26,045 bases of DNA from Hungatella sp. UBA3048 (GTDB lineage: Bacteria; Bacillota; Clostridia; Lachnospirales; Lachnospiraceae), in the NCBI GenBank assembly GCA_002367105.1, contig DFCS01000025.1, positions 126,920-152,964 of the forward strand, in the 5' to 3' direction. Below the pieces are notes generated by a model. The model was not told the origin of the DNA and made no database searches. It saw only the letters and a program-made list of their open reading frames with translations. Position 1 is the stretch's first letter; the number at the start of each line of letters is the position of its first letter. Positions 16,098 through 24,218 of the stretch are shown here, in pieces. Made by a program: the position numbers and the translations under genes.

Positions 16098-16141
16098 AAA
16101 ACAGAACGTGGAAGTAATTCTATACCTCCGCGTTCTGTTTT
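16098..16141. terminator. Bidirectional rho-independent terminator
   Basis: AAAACAGAACG (16098-16108) pairs exactly with CGTTCTGTTTT (16131-16141), and the stem extends inward by a few more pairs (TGGA with TCCG, one wobble). A/T runs on both sides let it stop the LysR transcript from the left and the second YfcC transcript from the right. Confidence 0.88.
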
Positions 16142-17525
16142 AATATCCTATCGCTACTGCTCCTGCCATAAATAAACATCCTATCGCTGTCCAGATCAAA
16201 AAAAGTGGCACCATAAACTTCATCCATTTAACATATGGAATTTTGGATACAGCCAGATATCCCATCAATGCGGAGGAAGTCGGAAGAATGGAATTAGAAA
16301 AACCATCACCCATCTGAAATGCAAGCACTGCCGTCTGCCTGCTTATCCCCACAAGATCAGATATTGGTATCATCAAGGGCATAGTTATTGCTGCCTGTCC
16401 GCTCCCTGATGTTATGACACAATTTATTAAGGATTGTATCAAAAACATTCCCACGGCCTGAACCGAAACAGGCATGCTTCCAATAACATTGATTATATTC
16501 ACTATAATCGTATCCAGAATACTTGCTTCAGACAGCACCAGTTCTACGCTTCTTGCAATCCCTACAATCAGTGCCCCTATGCAAATATCCTTAGCCCCCT
16601 GTCCGAAAATTGAAGCTATTTTACTGGGGTTATAGCCGCAGATTAATCCGCATACGACACCCATTGTAATAAACAACGCAGACATTTCTTCAAAATTCCA
16701 ATTCAGACTAACCAATCCATATATCAGAATACAAAATCCGACTATTACTACTCCTAAAACAACCAGTTGTCTTTTAGTTAAATCAGCATTATTTTCATCG
16801 AATTTAAAATCAACCTCTTCCTCTCCATAAGTAATACTTTTTTGAGGATCAAGCTTAACCTTTCGCGCATAACAAATTATGTAAAATGTATCTATAATTA
16901 ATAAGGTAATTAATAAAACAATTCTATATCCTATTCCGGAAAACAATGGAATCTGTGCGATGTCCTGCGCCACTCCTACATTAAAAGGGTTTAAAATCCC
17001 TGCTGTAAAACCGGTTGCAGCACCTATTGTTATCATTGCTGTACCAGTTACTTTATCTAATCCAAGTGAAATTGCCAATGCAATACCAGTAGGAACGAAT
17101 ATCATAACCTCCGACGACATTCCCATGGTAAATCCAAAGACGGAAAATAAACAAAGAAATATGGGAATTACAAAAAACTCTCTTCCTGATAAAGCAGCCG
17201 ATAGTTTTTTGCATAATGCAGTTAATGCATTAGTAGATGTGATAATTGCAAATGAACCCCCAATTAACAGAATAAATGTAATAATGCCTGCCGATTTTAC
17301 AATAGCACGGTATATAATCCCAGGTATCAAAAAGAAGCTGACTGGCTTTGTTTCTATTAAGTGATAACTTCCTTCTATCACCAAATTTTTTCCTGTATCC
17401 GTATTAACATATCTGTTAAATTCTCCCGCTGGTACAAAGTGTGTTGCTGCTACTGCAAGAAAGATCAGCATAATTAATATCACAAATACATGCGGAGCCT
17501 TCCATTCTTTGTTTTTCTGACACAT
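16140..17525 (-). CDS. YfcC-family carboxylate/amino-acid carrier (second copy)
   Basis: This 461-residue membrane protein has about 12 hydrophobic segments and belongs to the same superfamily as the carrier in the citrate operon, but is clearly divergent: it has the longer VTHFVPAGEFNRY-like extracytoplasmic segment (AATHFVPAGEFNRYVN) near residue 25 that is typical of YfcC proper. Later motifs are MSSEVMIFVPTGIALAI, the GFTAGILNPFNVGVAQ loop, and the SGSGQAAITMPLMIP segment. The start has GGAGGAG about 9 nt upstream. It stands alone between the convergent LysR gene and a promoter with a 25-bp palindrome, so it may have its own regulator. Substrate unknown; proximity suggests a related compound or an exported product such as an amino acid released by the M20 enzyme. 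Confidence 0.9.
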   Translation of the reverse strand: MCQKNKEWKAPHVFVILIMLIFLAVAATHFVPAGEFNRYVNTDTGKNLVIEGSYHLIETKPVSFFLIPGIIYRAIVKSAGIITFILLIGGSFAIITSTNALTALCKKLSAALSGREFFVIPIFLCLFSVFGFTMGMSSEVMIFVPTGIALAISLGLDKVTGTAMITIGAATGFTAGILNPFNVGVAQDIAQIPLFSGIGYRIVLLITLLIIDTFYIICYARKVKLDPQKSITYGEEEVDFKFDENNADLTKRQLVVLGVVIVGFCILIYGLVSLNWNFEEMSALFITMGVVCGLICGYNPSKIASIFGQGAKDICIGALIVGIARSVELVLSEASILDTIIVNIINVIGSMPVSVQAVGMFLIQSLINCVITSGSGQAAITMPLMIPISDLVGISRQTAVLAFQMGDGFSNSILPTSSALMGYLAVSKIPYVKWMKFMVPLFLIWTAIGCLFMAGAVAIGY

Positions 17526-17593
17526 TTCGATACGCTCCTCCGTTTTATATTTTACTCATTTTAAACCACAGAAGCTTCAAATGTACAATAATT

Positions 17594-17618
17594 TTTATTT
17601 ATAATTATTATAAATAAA
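17594..17618. promoter_or_regulatory. 25-nt perfect AT palindrome in the second carrier's promoter
   Basis: TTTATTTATAAT (17594-17605), one central base, and ATTATAAATAAA (17607-17618) are perfectly symmetrical. It covers the -10 box of the carrier promoter, so it may be an operator. The low complexity means chance is a real alternative. Confidence 0.5.
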
Positions 17619-17635
17619 TTTGTTAAAAATACCAA
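17607..17635 (-). promoter_or_regulatory. Promoter of the second YfcC carrier
   Basis: The minus strand reads TTGGTA, a 17-nt spacer and TATAAT, about 80 nt upstream of the start codon. The -10 box lies inside the 25-nt palindrome. Confidence 0.65.
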
Positions 17636-17676
17636 GTGTTGTTCTATAACCATCATGCTTCTATTTCTCAAAATTT

Positions 17677-17719
17677 ATATAGACAAAGTCCGGAATAATC
17701 GTCCGGACTTTGTCTATAT
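17677..17719. repeat. 18-bp perfect inverted repeat (long hairpin)
   Basis: ATATAGACAAAGTCCGGA (17677-17694) and its exact reverse complement (17702-17719) flank a 7-nt loop. On the minus strand it is followed by AAATTTT, a weak T run, so it might end transcripts from the fragment or the exonuclease gene. It is unusually long and perfect for a simple terminator and could be the end of a mobile element. Confidence 0.85.
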
Positions 17720-17773
17720 TCACTTGAAAGAAGTTATAACGTCCGAGAAAACTTTTTTCAAGGACTTTGAAAT

Positions 17774-17905
17774 TTATCTGATTACTGGATTTAACAAATT
17801 TATTTCATGTGCCTTTTCGAATTTGCTAATAATGGAAGTTACAGCCCGGAACGCCTCTGTCAATTCTTCCCCAGGGTAATCCCTCAGAGTAATCCTCTAT
17901 GGCAT
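17774..17905 (-). pseudogene. Fragment of a small conserved Clostridia-type protein
   Basis: After ATG CCA TAG the frame continues as RITLRDYPGEELTEAFRAV, then TSIISKFEKAHEINLLNPVIR and a stop at 17774-17776. The helical EELxEAxRAxxSIISKxEKA pattern resembles small uncharacterised proteins I recall from Clostridia, which usually continue further; here the C-terminal part is missing and the start is blocked by a stop. A GAGGTGAG ribosome-like site lies just before the ATG. It is probably a decayed gene. The resemblance is from memory and unverified. Confidence 0.45.
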
Positions 17906-17998
17906 TCTCACCTCATAATATATATTAAATAATCTTTCCTGCTTGTACTTCTTTTCACCTATATAACATATATATTCTGGGCTTACTGAATTTACAGT

Positions 17999-18841
17999 TT
18001 ATCTTAGTCCAATACCTTTAAGAACATCATTTGTATTTATGCCATCATATGCAAAGGCTAGTTCATTTAGTTTGAATGGCACTTTTGCTCTATCATCAAG
18101 TTTTATCAGTTTATAATTATTCCTTAATCGGCAGCTATTGCGGATAATTGACTCTTTGATTGATGGCCTACAGATTTTATCTGCATGAGCAATTATATCT
18201 TGCAGATTTCCAAACTGATTTATAAGCTTCGATGCTGTCTTAGGACCTACTTTATCCGCGCCTTTAATATTGTCCGCGCTATCACCTGTTAGTGACTTAA
18301 AATCAGCATATTGCCAAGGATAAATACCATACTTATTTTTTAAATATGTTGTGTCACAAATGACCGTTTTATCACCGCGGTAACGGAGAACGCTTACATT
18401 CTCACTTATCAACTGAAAAAAATCACTATCAAATGAAGCAATCGTAATCTGACATTCATTACCGTATTTATGGGTATAACTTGCAACAACATCATCTACC
18501 TCAAGTTCTTCCACTTCTGTATGCATAATTCTCATAAACGTGAGAGCAGCGTAAACATCATTAAGTTGTGAAAACGGATTTGCTTCATCAGTAACTCGTG
18601 AATAATCGATACGATTTGCTTTATAATCAGCAAGCAGTTCAGTCCGATCGTTTTCATGTTCACCATCAAATAACACAATAAGGTTTGTAGGATTTGTCAT
18701 TTTAATTATCTTTATTAAAGCACCAACAAAACCCAAGGTACCTTGTATTGCTTTACCATCAGTATTTATTATACTTGAAGGCATACCAAAAAACATTTGA
18801 AAATGCAAATTAAGTCCGTCAACTATTAAAAGTTTGTTCAT
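17999..18841 (-). CDS. Stand-alone 5'-3' exonuclease / flap endonuclease
   Basis: This 280-residue protein corresponds to the 5' nuclease domain of DNA polymerase I without the polymerase. Metal-binding acids are conserved: Asp8 (IVDGLN), Asp in LFDGE, the EELEVDDVVA cluster, ASFDSDFF, and GDSADNIKG, followed by the helix-3-turn-helix (GADKVGPKTASKLI) that binds DNA. It should remove 5' flaps or RNA primers, or degrade DNA 5' to 3'. Homologues occur both as chromosomal ExoIX-like genes and in phages and plasmids. The gene is AT-rich relative to the GH31 region and has no functional partner next to it. The start is preceded by a weak GAGAGATG site. It looks intact. Confidence 0.92.
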   Translation of the reverse strand: MNKLLIVDGLNLHFQMFFGMPSSIINTDGKAIQGTLGFVGALIKIIKMTNPTNLIVLFDGEHENDRTELLADYKANRIDYSRVTDEANPFSQLNDVYAALTFMRIMHTEVEELEVDDVVASYTHKYGNECQITIASFDSDFFQLISENVSVLRYRGDKTVICDTTYLKNKYGIYPWQYADFKSLTGDSADNIKGADKVGPKTASKLINQFGNLQDIIAHADKICRPSIKESIIRNSCRLRNNYKLIKLDDRAKVPFKLNELAFAYDGINTNDVLKGIGLR

Positions 18842-19205
18842 GCCATCATCTCTCTTTGTGAAAATTCTAAAATATCACCATTGTTTAATAGCCCTATTTT
18901 AGCATAACTGCTGTCGAAATTCTACTTCATTCCATAGTTCGACTATTACTAAGATGATGTTTCAAATATAAACCCATTATCTCCCTCTATCAAAAAGGTG
19001 GATGCTTTTCCAAAATCAGCTCTCCAAAAACTATCGCAATATATAGATATTAAAAAACCAACTTAATCTACCCTGAACAATTTAATATAACACCTATGAA
19101 GATGACACCATTTAATCCCTCATTTCCCAGAGCCCACTATACCCTCTTCCAGCATATTTTACATCACTATCTTCAAAGTATTACTCCACAAGAAGAAACT
19201 ATTTC
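18842..19205. other. Intergenic stretch upstream of the exonuclease gene
   Basis: About 360 bp, AT-rich, with no believable gene on either strand. A minus-strand TAAAAT near 18896-18901 could be a -10 box for the exonuclease gene but its -35 box is poor. A small inverted pair GTCGAA (18913-18918) and TTCGAC (18938-18943) lies just upstream of it and could be an operator. Confidence 0.4.
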
Positions 19206-19244
19206 AAAAATGAGGACAATCCTTGGCTGATTGTCCTCATTTTT
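19206..19244. terminator. Strong bidirectional rho-independent terminator
   Basis: AAAAATGAGGACAATC (19206-19221) and its exact reverse complement (19229-19244) flank a 7-nt loop, giving a GC-rich core with A/T runs on both sides. It ends the minus-strand GH31/ABC operon and separates it from the exonuclease gene. Confidence 0.92.
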
Positions 19245-19357
19245 ATAACCTTGGCTATTTTACGACATAAATACAGGCACTGCATTGCACAAGCTTTTAA
19301 ATTATGCCCCTCCCGTGTTTCATATAATGATTCATTTAATTTCAGGAAAAACTGGTT

Positions 19358-21436
19358 TTATGGTTCACAAACATCCAGAACGAATCCGTCCCGCACAAAG
19401 AGCGGCATCTGATCGAGCGGCGTCTCTACCTCGATACTCTGGCCGCCTTCCCACGTTTTCTTCGTCCAGACATTCATCCACACTGCGCCTTTTGGAAGGT
19501 AAACTACGATCTTATCAGCTCCTGCCTCCATAACCGGCACTACCATGACATTCGGGCCATACATATATTGATTTTCTTTCTCCCAGCATGCACAGTCCTC
19601 TGGGAAATCATAGAACAGCGGCCTCATCACAGGGGTTCCTTTTTCATGGGCTTCCTTCATCAACTTCCGTGTATAGGGGCGCATATTTTCACGAATCCAT
19701 AAGTACTTTTTACAAATTTCGTACACCTTATCACCATAGCTCCAGATCTCATTGGGTGCACCAGACACGCATGCTGCCCCTCCGGTAGTCCCCTGCTGAG
19801 GCTGATACGGCATCCGATAACCGTGAAGCCGCATAACAGGGCAGAAGGTTCCATATTCAAACCAGCGTACCAGCACCTCATGGAATTTCTCGTCGGTAAT
19901 GTTGGCTCCAAAAAATCCTCCTATATCCGTGGTCCACCATGGAATACCCGCCAAACCCATGTTGAGTCCGGCTGCAACCTGATTTTTCATGCTGTCGAAG
20001 CTGGAATGTATATCGCCGGACCAAACCAGCGCCCCGTATTTCTGGCTGCCCGCCCAGGCGCAGCGCAGAAGGTTTACCACATCCTCCTGTCCTTCCCCAC
20101 GCATTCCTTCGAAGAAGGTCTTTGCGTACATCACCGGGTAAATATTCCCGATCTGCACATTCGGCCCTAAATGATAGCGGTAGTTTTCAAAATCATAGAC
20201 GGAGTATTCCGGTTCTGCTTCATCCAGCCAAAATATCTTTACACCTTTATTATAATAATTCTGTTTGCATTTCTTCCAGACGTAATCCCGCGCCTCAGGG
20301 TTTGTGGGGTCATACTGGATCGTGTTGCCCATATAGACATTGTCAATACGCACGCCCTTCTCCACCCGAGTCAGCAGACCCTTCGCCTTCATCTCCTCGA
20401 AATTCTCACTTAAATAATCAACCATTGGCCATACGGATACCATCAGTTCTATCCCCATATCATTCAGTTTCGCAATCATGCTGTCCGGGTCCGGCCAGTA
20501 CGTAGGATCAAACCTCCAGTCCCCCTGTTTGGGCCAGTGGAAGAAGTCCACGACAATCACGTCGATGGGAAGCTCCCGTCTCTTATACTCTCTGGCGACC
20601 TCCAGAAGTTCCTCCTGCGTCTGATAGCGCAGCTTACACTGCCAGAATCCAAGACCATATTCCGGCATCATCGGCACCTTCCCCGCGGCGTTCGCATACG
20701 CCTCCTCAATCTCTGCAGGAGAATCTCCCGCAGTAATCCAATAGTCCAGCTTTTTCGTGGACTTCGCTTCCCATGTGGTAATATTTCTGGCGAAATTGAC
20801 ACGTCCGACTGCCGGGTTATTCCACAGAAAACCATACCCCAGCGAGGAAAGGGCAAACGGTACGCTGGCCTGGGAGTTTCGGTGCGCCAGTTCCAAATCT
20901 GCACCTTTCAAATCCAGAAAATCCTGCTGATACTGCCCCATCCCATATATTTTCTCCTTAGGGTCAGATACAAAGCGCATTGTCAAGGCGTAATCCCCGC
21001 CGATAATCGGCTTAAATTCTCGAGCTTCAATCTCCAGGGAACTGCACGTATCGGCAAACATATCCTCCCGGTTGCGTACGTATTCTTCCAGAAGCAGCTC
21101 CCCTTTCTGGTTATAGAAGGAAAGCTTTCCAATATTATTGATAACCGCTTTAATTTTTCCATTCGTGATTTCCGCCGTATAATCATGAATTGTCACATTC
21201 GCTCCTGACAACTCCGGCTTTCCTTCCAGCGCCCAAAGCTCCTCCGGCATCTGCGCCATCTTTGACGCACGCACCCGCAGAGAATTGGTCCCCCACGGCT
21301 CTACAATTAAACGTTCCGCGTCATAGCGATAATAAAGCGCCCCGTCCTTCTCTTCAAAATACCCCAGTAAAAACCGGTTATCGGAACGGAAATCTCCGGC
21401 TTTCTCCATTTTCTGCATCTCCTCTTTTTGGTCCAT
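19358..21436 (-). CDS. GH31 family glycoside hydrolase (alpha-glycosidase/xylosidase-like), downstream copy
   Basis: This is a 692-residue retaining alpha-glycosidase of family GH31, probably cytoplasmic since no signal peptide is seen. It has the N-terminal beta-sandwich (about 1-250, containing IVEPWGTNSLRVRA), then the TIM barrel with LGFWQCKLRYQTQEELL. The nucleophile is Asp405 in FWLDEAEPE and the acid/base is Asp475 in VWSGDI. WWTTDIGGF and MRLHGYR complete the active-site region. The EAEPE motif is closer to alpha-xylosidase-type members than to classical alpha-glucosidases, but substrate is unproven. The ATG at 21436 is chosen because AGGAGG lies 9 nt upstream; the TTG at 21460 would place that site inside the gene. 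It is the last gene of the sugar operon. Confidence 0.93.
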   Translation of the reverse strand: MDQKEEMQKMEKAGDFRSDNRFLLGYFEEKDGALYYRYDAERLIVEPWGTNSLRVRASKMAQMPEELWALEGKPELSGANVTIHDYTAEITNGKIKAVINNIGKLSFYNQKGELLLEEYVRNREDMFADTCSSLEIEAREFKPIIGGDYALTMRFVSDPKEKIYGMGQYQQDFLDLKGADLELAHRNSQASVPFALSSLGYGFLWNNPAVGRVNFARNITTWEAKSTKKLDYWITAGDSPAEIEEAYANAAGKVPMMPEYGLGFWQCKLRYQTQEELLEVAREYKRRELPIDVIVVDFFHWPKQGDWRFDPTYWPDPDSMIAKLNDMGIELMVSVWPMVDYLSENFEEMKAKGLLTRVEKGVRIDNVYMGNTIQYDPTNPEARDYVWKKCKQNYYNKGVKIFWLDEAEPEYSVYDFENYRYHLGPNVQIGNIYPVMYAKTFFEGMRGEGQEDVVNLLRCAWAGSQKYGALVWSGDIHSSFDSMKNQVAAGLNMGLAGIPWWTTDIGGFFGANITDEKFHEVLVRWFEYGTFCPVMRLHGYRMPYQPQQGTTGGAACVSGAPNEIWSYGDKVYEICKKYLWIRENMRPYTRKLMKEAHEKGTPVMRPLFYDFPEDCACWEKENQYMYGPNVMVVPVMEAGADKIVVYLPKGAVWMNVWTKKTWEGGQSIEVETPLDQMPLFVRDGFVLDVCEP

Positions 21437-21467
21437 CTGCGTGATCCTCCTTTTACTCAATTAAATA

Positions 21468-22115
21468 TTAATGAATTTTTTTACTCTGCGGTGTGTGTTC
21501 CGCCAGTACCGGTTCTATTAAACAATGGTATATCCTGTGGACAGGAGCCGGCAGAATCAGAACAAGCGGAAGACACCACCAAACAAGCATGACACTGACC
21601 GCCGTAACCAGTACCAGGAGTATGGTACGCGGTAAATGACGGAAACACATATAAATCGAAACTTTCAGAATCCACCCCGTAGGCATGGAAAAACGGGAAA
21701 GAGCAGGAAATGCGTAAAGCTGAGTCCCTATTGCAAAAAGCAGGCACATACTGTAAAGAAGCAGCAGAAAAACAGCCCCTTCTCCCTCCATCTTTGCCGA
21801 CACAATTCCAAGATTGAGCTGAAATATGATAGCCGCAGCCGCAAGAATCCCCCACAGTCCGCAGGAAGGTTTGAAGTTCCGCACAAAGGATTGAAAAAAC
21901 ACCTTCACGACATACCCCTCATCCTGCACTCCCTGTTTATGGACCGTATCATACAGCGCCGTGGTAGAAGCACCGACGGTAATCACAGGCAAGCAGAACA
22001 GCAGCCAAAGCAGGTTAAGCGCCGCCGTATCAAAGATCTTCTCCATGTAGTAAAAGTAGTCTCCTCCGTAGGAGAATAACTCTTTGCTTCCAACCCTTTT
22101 TCTGATTTTCTCCAT
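21468..22115 (-). CDS. DUF624 (YesL-like) membrane protein
   Basis: This 215-residue protein has about five hydrophobic segments and the DUF624 pattern: an N-terminal cytoplasmic helix with a YYMEKIFDTAALNLLWLLFCLPVIT-like first membrane segment (FCLPVITVGASTTALYD), then VKVFFQSFVRNFKPS. YesL-family genes lie in carbohydrate ABC operons of Bacillus and Clostridia, but their role is not known; a regulatory or assembly role with the permeases has been suggested only by context. Here it sits between two GH31 genes. The start has GGAGGAG upstream. The downstream GH31 begins about 31 nt after its stop. Confidence 0.9.
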   Translation of the reverse strand: MEKIRKRVGSKELFSYGGDYFYYMEKIFDTAALNLLWLLFCLPVITVGASTTALYDTVHKQGVQDEGYVVKVFFQSFVRNFKPSCGLWGILAAAAIIFQLNLGIVSAKMEGEGAVFLLLLYSMCLLFAIGTQLYAFPALSRFSMPTGWILKVSIYMCFRHLPRTILLVLVTAVSVMLVWWCLPLVLILPAPVHRIYHCLIEPVLAEHTPQSKKIH

Positions 22116-22192
22116 ATCCTATCTCCTCCATCATCGCTGCTTTCCACGTAGTCCCATGTGATACTCTTGCTATAATTCCCCGCAGCTTCGCA

Positions 22193-24208
22193 TCACTTTG
22201 CAGTTTCGAACAGATAGTCCAACGTCCCTTCCTTTACGAACACCGGGATAGCGTTAATGGGGGCCGCGGCTATAATTTCCTTTCCCCCCTCATATACCAA
22301 AGCATCATTTAAGTTTTTCCAGCGGCCGGCCGGCAGATAGACCTTCCGCTCCGTCATAGCCTCGCAGAGAACCGGTGCAACCAGAACGTCCGGGCCGAAT
22401 AAGTATTCATCCTCAATTTCCCAGCATCGGCCGTCTTCCGGATAGTCATAAAAAAGAGGGCGCATCACTGGTGTTCCCTTTTCGTGGGCCTCCCGCATCA
22501 GTTCCGTAATATACGGCCGCATCTTCTCCCGCAGGTAAATATATTTCCTGCAGACAGCGTAAATCTCTTCTCCATAGGACCAGATCTCATTCTCCGCTCC
22601 GCTGTTGTGTTTTCCTCCACCGACAGTACCGATCGGCTCCTTGATCGGTTCTCTGTATCCGTGCAGCCTCATGACAGGGCAAAAGGCGCCAAATTCAAAC
22701 CAGCGCACAAACACTTCTCTAAATCCTTCATCGTGTATATTACCTCCGTGAAAACCGCCAATGTCTGTCGTCCACCACGGAATTCCGGACAGTCCCATGT
22801 TGAGCCCGGCTGCCAGCTGGCTGCGCAGTGAGCGGAAAGATGAATCGATATCTCCGGACCACACCAGCGCCCCGTATTTCTGGCTTCCGGCCCATGCACA
22901 ACGCAGCAGGCTCAATATGTTTTCCTGTCCAGCCTGCCGGAGGCCTTCATACGCCATTCTGGCATATTCCTTCGGATAAATATTGCCTGTCTCTAAATCG
23001 GTTCCCTGATAATACCGGTAATGAGAGAACTGATATCCGGTAAATTCCGGCTCCGCCTCATCGAGCCAGAACAACTCAATTCCTTTGTCATAATAATTCC
23101 GGCGCAGTTTCTCCCACACGAAGCTGCGCGCGTCCGGATGCGTGGCGTCAAAAAATGCCGCATTTCCCAACTGACCGATCGCTTTTCCGTGCTCGCTGCG
23201 GACTAAATATCCTTCCCGGACCATCTTATGATAGTTCTCACTGCTTTCCTCAACGGTTGGCCAGACAGACACCATCAGCCTGACCCCCATCTCCTTCAGT
23301 TCACGCACCATGCCCTCAGGGTCGGGCCAGTAATCCTCATCAAACTTCCAGTCCCCCTGATTGGGCCAGTGAAAATAGTCGCAGACGATGACATCCAGTG
23401 GAATGCCCCTCTTCTTATACTCCCTCGCTACTTCCAAAAGCTCTTCCTGCGTCTGATAGCGCAGCTTGCACTGCCAGAAGCCCATGCCGTAATCCGGCAT
23501 CATCGGTACCTTACCTACCGCATTGGCGTAAGCCTCCTCGATTTCAGCCGGAGTTTCCCCGGCCACAATCCAGTAGTCCATTACCTTTGTGGACTCCGCC
23601 GTCCATTCCGTGATGTTCTTTCCGAATGTAACGCTGCCGATGGCTGGATTGTTCCACAAAAATCCGTAGCCGCGGCTGGAAAGTGCGAAGGGAATACTTG
23701 CCTGGGAATTGCGGTGCGCCAACTCAAGACGGCAGTTCTTCACATCCAGATACGGCTGCTGATACTGGCCCATGCCGTAGATTTTCTCTCCTTCACTCGG
23801 TTCAAACCGGACTTTCAGACGGTAATTATCCGTACCCGTGATCGGTTCAAAGGTCCTGGGATCAATTTCCAGAGCGCTGTTAAATTCCCCCTCAATCTCC
23901 TTGCGGAAACGGTTTCTGTCGTATTCCTCCAAAAGCAGCTCGCCTCTCCGGTTATAAAATTTTAACTTCCCGGTAGCCATCAGTTCACATCGAATGTTTC
24001 CATTTTCAATCCTGGCACCCATGCCGTCCAGCACGATACTGATTTTTAATTCCTCATTTTCCGGTTCCAACAGAGCCGACCATTCTTCCTCCCTGATTGC
24101 AGAAAGCTGGGTAGCGCGGACCCTTAGGGCATTGGGCCCCCACGGCTCAATCTGCAGGATTTCTTTTTCCTGCCTCCTTATAACCGCATTTCCAATTTGT
24201 TTCAGCAT
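22193..24208 (-). CDS. GH31 family glycoside hydrolase (alpha-glycosidase/xylosidase-like), upstream copy
   Basis: This 671-residue enzyme is a paralogue of the other GH31 in this operon. Shared blocks include EPWGPNALRVRA, YGMGQYQQPYLD, LAHRNSQASIPFALSS and FWQCKLRYQTQEELLEVARE. The nucleophile is Asp383 in FWLDEAEPE and the acid/base is Asp453 in VWSGDI; spacing between the two acids (70 residues) is the same in both copies. It lacks the roughly 20-residue N-terminal extension of the other copy. No signal peptide. AGGAGG lies 6 nt before the start, 10 nt after permease 2. Differences between the copies are spread through the barrel, so they may differ in specificity. Intracellular oligosaccharide hydrolysis after ABC uptake is inferred. 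Confidence 0.93.
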   Translation of the reverse strand: MLKQIGNAVIRRQEKEILQIEPWGPNALRVRATQLSAIREEEWSALLEPENEELKISIVLDGMGARIENGNIRCELMATGKLKFYNRRGELLLEEYDRNRFRKEIEGEFNSALEIDPRTFEPITGTDNYRLKVRFEPSEGEKIYGMGQYQQPYLDVKNCRLELAHRNSQASIPFALSSRGYGFLWNNPAIGSVTFGKNITEWTAESTKVMDYWIVAGETPAEIEEAYANAVGKVPMMPDYGMGFWQCKLRYQTQEELLEVAREYKKRGIPLDVIVCDYFHWPNQGDWKFDEDYWPDPEGMVRELKEMGVRLMVSVWPTVEESSENYHKMVREGYLVRSEHGKAIGQLGNAAFFDATHPDARSFVWEKLRRNYYDKGIELFWLDEAEPEFTGYQFSHYRYYQGTDLETGNIYPKEYARMAYEGLRQAGQENILSLLRCAWAGSQKYGALVWSGDIDSSFRSLRSQLAAGLNMGLSGIPWWTTDIGGFHGGNIHDEGFREVFVRWFEFGAFCPVMRLHGYREPIKEPIGTVGGGKHNSGAENEIWSYGEEIYAVCRKYIYLREKMRPYITELMREAHEKGTPVMRPLFYDYPEDGRCWEIEDEYLFGPDVLVAPVLCEAMTERKVYLPAGRWKNLNDALVYEGGKEIIAAAPINAIPVFVKEGTLDYLFETAK

Positions 24209-24218
24209 TTCTTTCCTC

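Larger units (their letters stand above)
17636..17998. other. Intergenic stretch with hairpin and gene fragment
   Basis: There is no intact gene here. It holds the 18-bp perfect hairpin at 17677-17719 and a minus-strand gene fragment at 17774-17905. A 74-codon plus-strand frame (17655-17879) runs through the hairpin and antisense to the fragment, and is not believed. Confidence 0.6.

Noticed and set aside
17655..17879. Plus-strand 74-codon reading frame
   Set aside because: It runs through the 18-bp hairpin and antisense to a protein-like fragment, and has no ribosome site.
20537..21208. Plus-strand reading frame of 223 codons
   Set aside because: It is antisense to the other GH31 gene and has no recognisable domain.
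23228..23965. Long plus-strand reading frame of 245 codons
   Set aside because: It lies entirely antisense to the upstream GH31 gene, whose catalytic motifs are clear; long antisense frames are common in GC-richer genes.
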